From contig NZ_VTUU01000003.1 of the NCBI RefSeq assembly GCF_008370345.1, positions 62,001 to 126,000 on the forward strand: a stretch of DNA of 64,000 nt, written 5' to 3'. The DNA is from Marinobacter salinexigens. GTDB lineage: Bacteria; Pseudomonadota; Gammaproteobacteria; Pseudomonadales; Oleiphilaceae. The position numbers and the translations under genes are program-made. Under the pieces are notes generated by a model. It made no database searches, was not told where the DNA came from, and saw only the letters and a program-made list of their open reading frames with translations. Below, one piece after another: positions 63,257 through 64,000 of this stretch (the stretch's first letter is position 1; each line of letters starts with the position of its first letter).

Positions 63257-64000
63257 GTGTCAGAAACAGAATTACCCTCCAAGTCTCATGTCAGCCCGTT
63301 GAGTGGCGTTCACGTTGCCATGTTGGTGCTCGGCGCACTGATCGTTGTGTTTATCTGGGCATTGTTTATCTATCAATCCGTTCATGCCCGCCACGAAGCC
63401 CTGGATACCCGTGGTTCTGAGCACCGAAACCTGGCGTTGATTGTGTCGGAAAGTCTCAAGCAGATGACGGATAGGGCAAAGTCCATTGGTTATGAGGTCG
63501 CAGTCCAGTCGAACCATCATGGGTATGAGCGGGTCCTTAACTTGCTGGCAGAGGATCCGGTCTTTAACCGTTTGAGTGTTTATGACGCGGAAGGCACACC
63601 GATCTTCTTCAGCCACCCGCCTTCGGGGCGTCCAGGGTTGGCGACCTGGTTAGCGCAGCTCAGCCAGCATGTTCAGGCTTTCGGCTATGAGCCGATACTT
63701 CCTCTCAGGAGAGTCGGTTCGGGTGATGAGGAAGGCGCTCCGGTGTGGCGGTTGCCAATGCTCGTTCCCGTTCCCGAACGGGTTGGCGGATCGTTAAAAA
63801 AGGTGGTCATTATTGAGCTCGACATCGGTTACCTGGCAGGCCTGCTTCAGCATATCGAACTGGGCTCCAGTGGTTTCCTGCAGGTACTGGATTCCCGCGG
63901 GGCCGAGTGGATGCGTGCCGATAGCAGTGGTGTCATTGTCGGTGGCGCGGAGTTACCGCCGATCAGGCCGGCCTCAGACGGACGGGTTGCCAGTGGCCAC
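63257..64000 (+). CDS. N-terminal part of a membrane sensor protein (cut by window end)
   Basis: An open frame of 248 codons runs from GTG at 63257 to the last base with no stop. Residues ~18-42 form one membrane helix (HVAMLVLGALIVVFIWALF). The following ~200 residues look like an extracytoplasmic Cache-type sensing domain (LALIVSESLKQMTDRAK, DPVFNRLSVYDAEGTPIFF, GSSGFLQVLDSRGAEWMRAD). The output domain lies beyond the window; a histidine kinase, GGDEF/EAL protein or chemoreceptor are all possible. The start is uncertain. It is divergent from the chemoreceptor gene. Confidence 0.7.
   Translation, partial: MSETELPSKSHVSPLSGVHVAMLVLGALIVVFIWALFIYQSVHARHEALDTRGSEHRNLALIVSESLKQMTDRAKSIGYEVAVQSNHHGYERVLNLLAEDPVFNRLSVYDAEGTPIFFSHPPSGRPGLATWLAQLSQHVQAFGYEPILPLRRVGSGDEEGAPVWRLPMLVPVPERVGGSLKKVVIIELDIGYLAGLLQHIELGSSGFLQVLDSRGAEWMRADSSGVIVGGAELPPIRPASDGRVASGH

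Overview
The window looks like the replication-origin region of a gammaproteobacterial chromosome. Gene content and order fit an oil- or marine-type relative of Pseudomonas, and Marinobacter is my best guess. That guess comes from protein resemblance and overall gene order; no search was run. No rRNA, tRNA, CRISPR array, insertion sequence or prophage is visible.

Layout. 1-3.1 kb: the end of an allophanate hydrolase gene, an MFS transporter and a nitronate monooxygenase that follows glmUS. 3.1-13.7 kb: glmS, glmU and the complete ATP synthase operon (atpIBEFHAGDC), all leftward. 13.9-18.2 kb: mnmG-rsmG-parA-parB. 18.2-18.5 kb: an AT-rich intergenic stretch with DnaA boxes. 18.5-28.6 kb: accessory genes (LplT-like MFS, EAL protein, RND efflux pair, acyl-CoA dehydrogenase, orphan periplasmic binding protein). 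28.7-32.8 kb: mnmE-yidC-yidD-rnpA-rpmH, leftward. 32.8-33.4 kb: the canonical rpmH/dnaA oriC interval. 33.4-41.1 kb: dnaA-dnaN-(UbiB-like kinase)-recF-gyrB, rightward, with two perfect parS palindromes inside recF. 41.2-44.8 kb: orphan ParA-like ATPase, VC0807-type membrane protein, Atm1-type ABC exporter. 44.9-54.4 kb: recCBD, leftward. 54.5-58.5 kb: a translationally coupled FAN1-type nuclease and a PD-(D/E)XK/XPD-type helicase. 58.6-64 kb: a globin, a GAF-GAF-GGDEF-EAL protein, an Aer-like chemoreceptor and the start of a membrane sensor cut by the window end.

How it fits together. Most genes left of about 33 kb run leftward and most core genes right of it run rightward, as expected if forks leave from oriC at about 33 kb. 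ParA/ParB (14-15.6 kb) would act on the parS sites in recF. The rest of the core is replication initiation (DnaA, DnaN, GyrB), recombination (RecF, RecBCD), tRNA modification (MnmE/MnmG), membrane insertion (YidC/YidD) and energy supply.

Main observation. The perfect 9-mer DnaA box TTATCCACA occurs, by my eye count, 37 times on the two strands between 12.9 and 61.7 kb, against about 0.5 expected by chance in 64 kb. Boxes occur in all three reading frames, in both orientations and in intergenic DNA. They are almost absent from the most conserved genes. They are densest at 44.0-45.8 kb, and two in the FAN1 gene form a perfect inverted pair. This looks like a selected, origin-centred field of DnaA sites, possibly for DnaA titration or domain organisation, and it is the best candidate for something under-described here.
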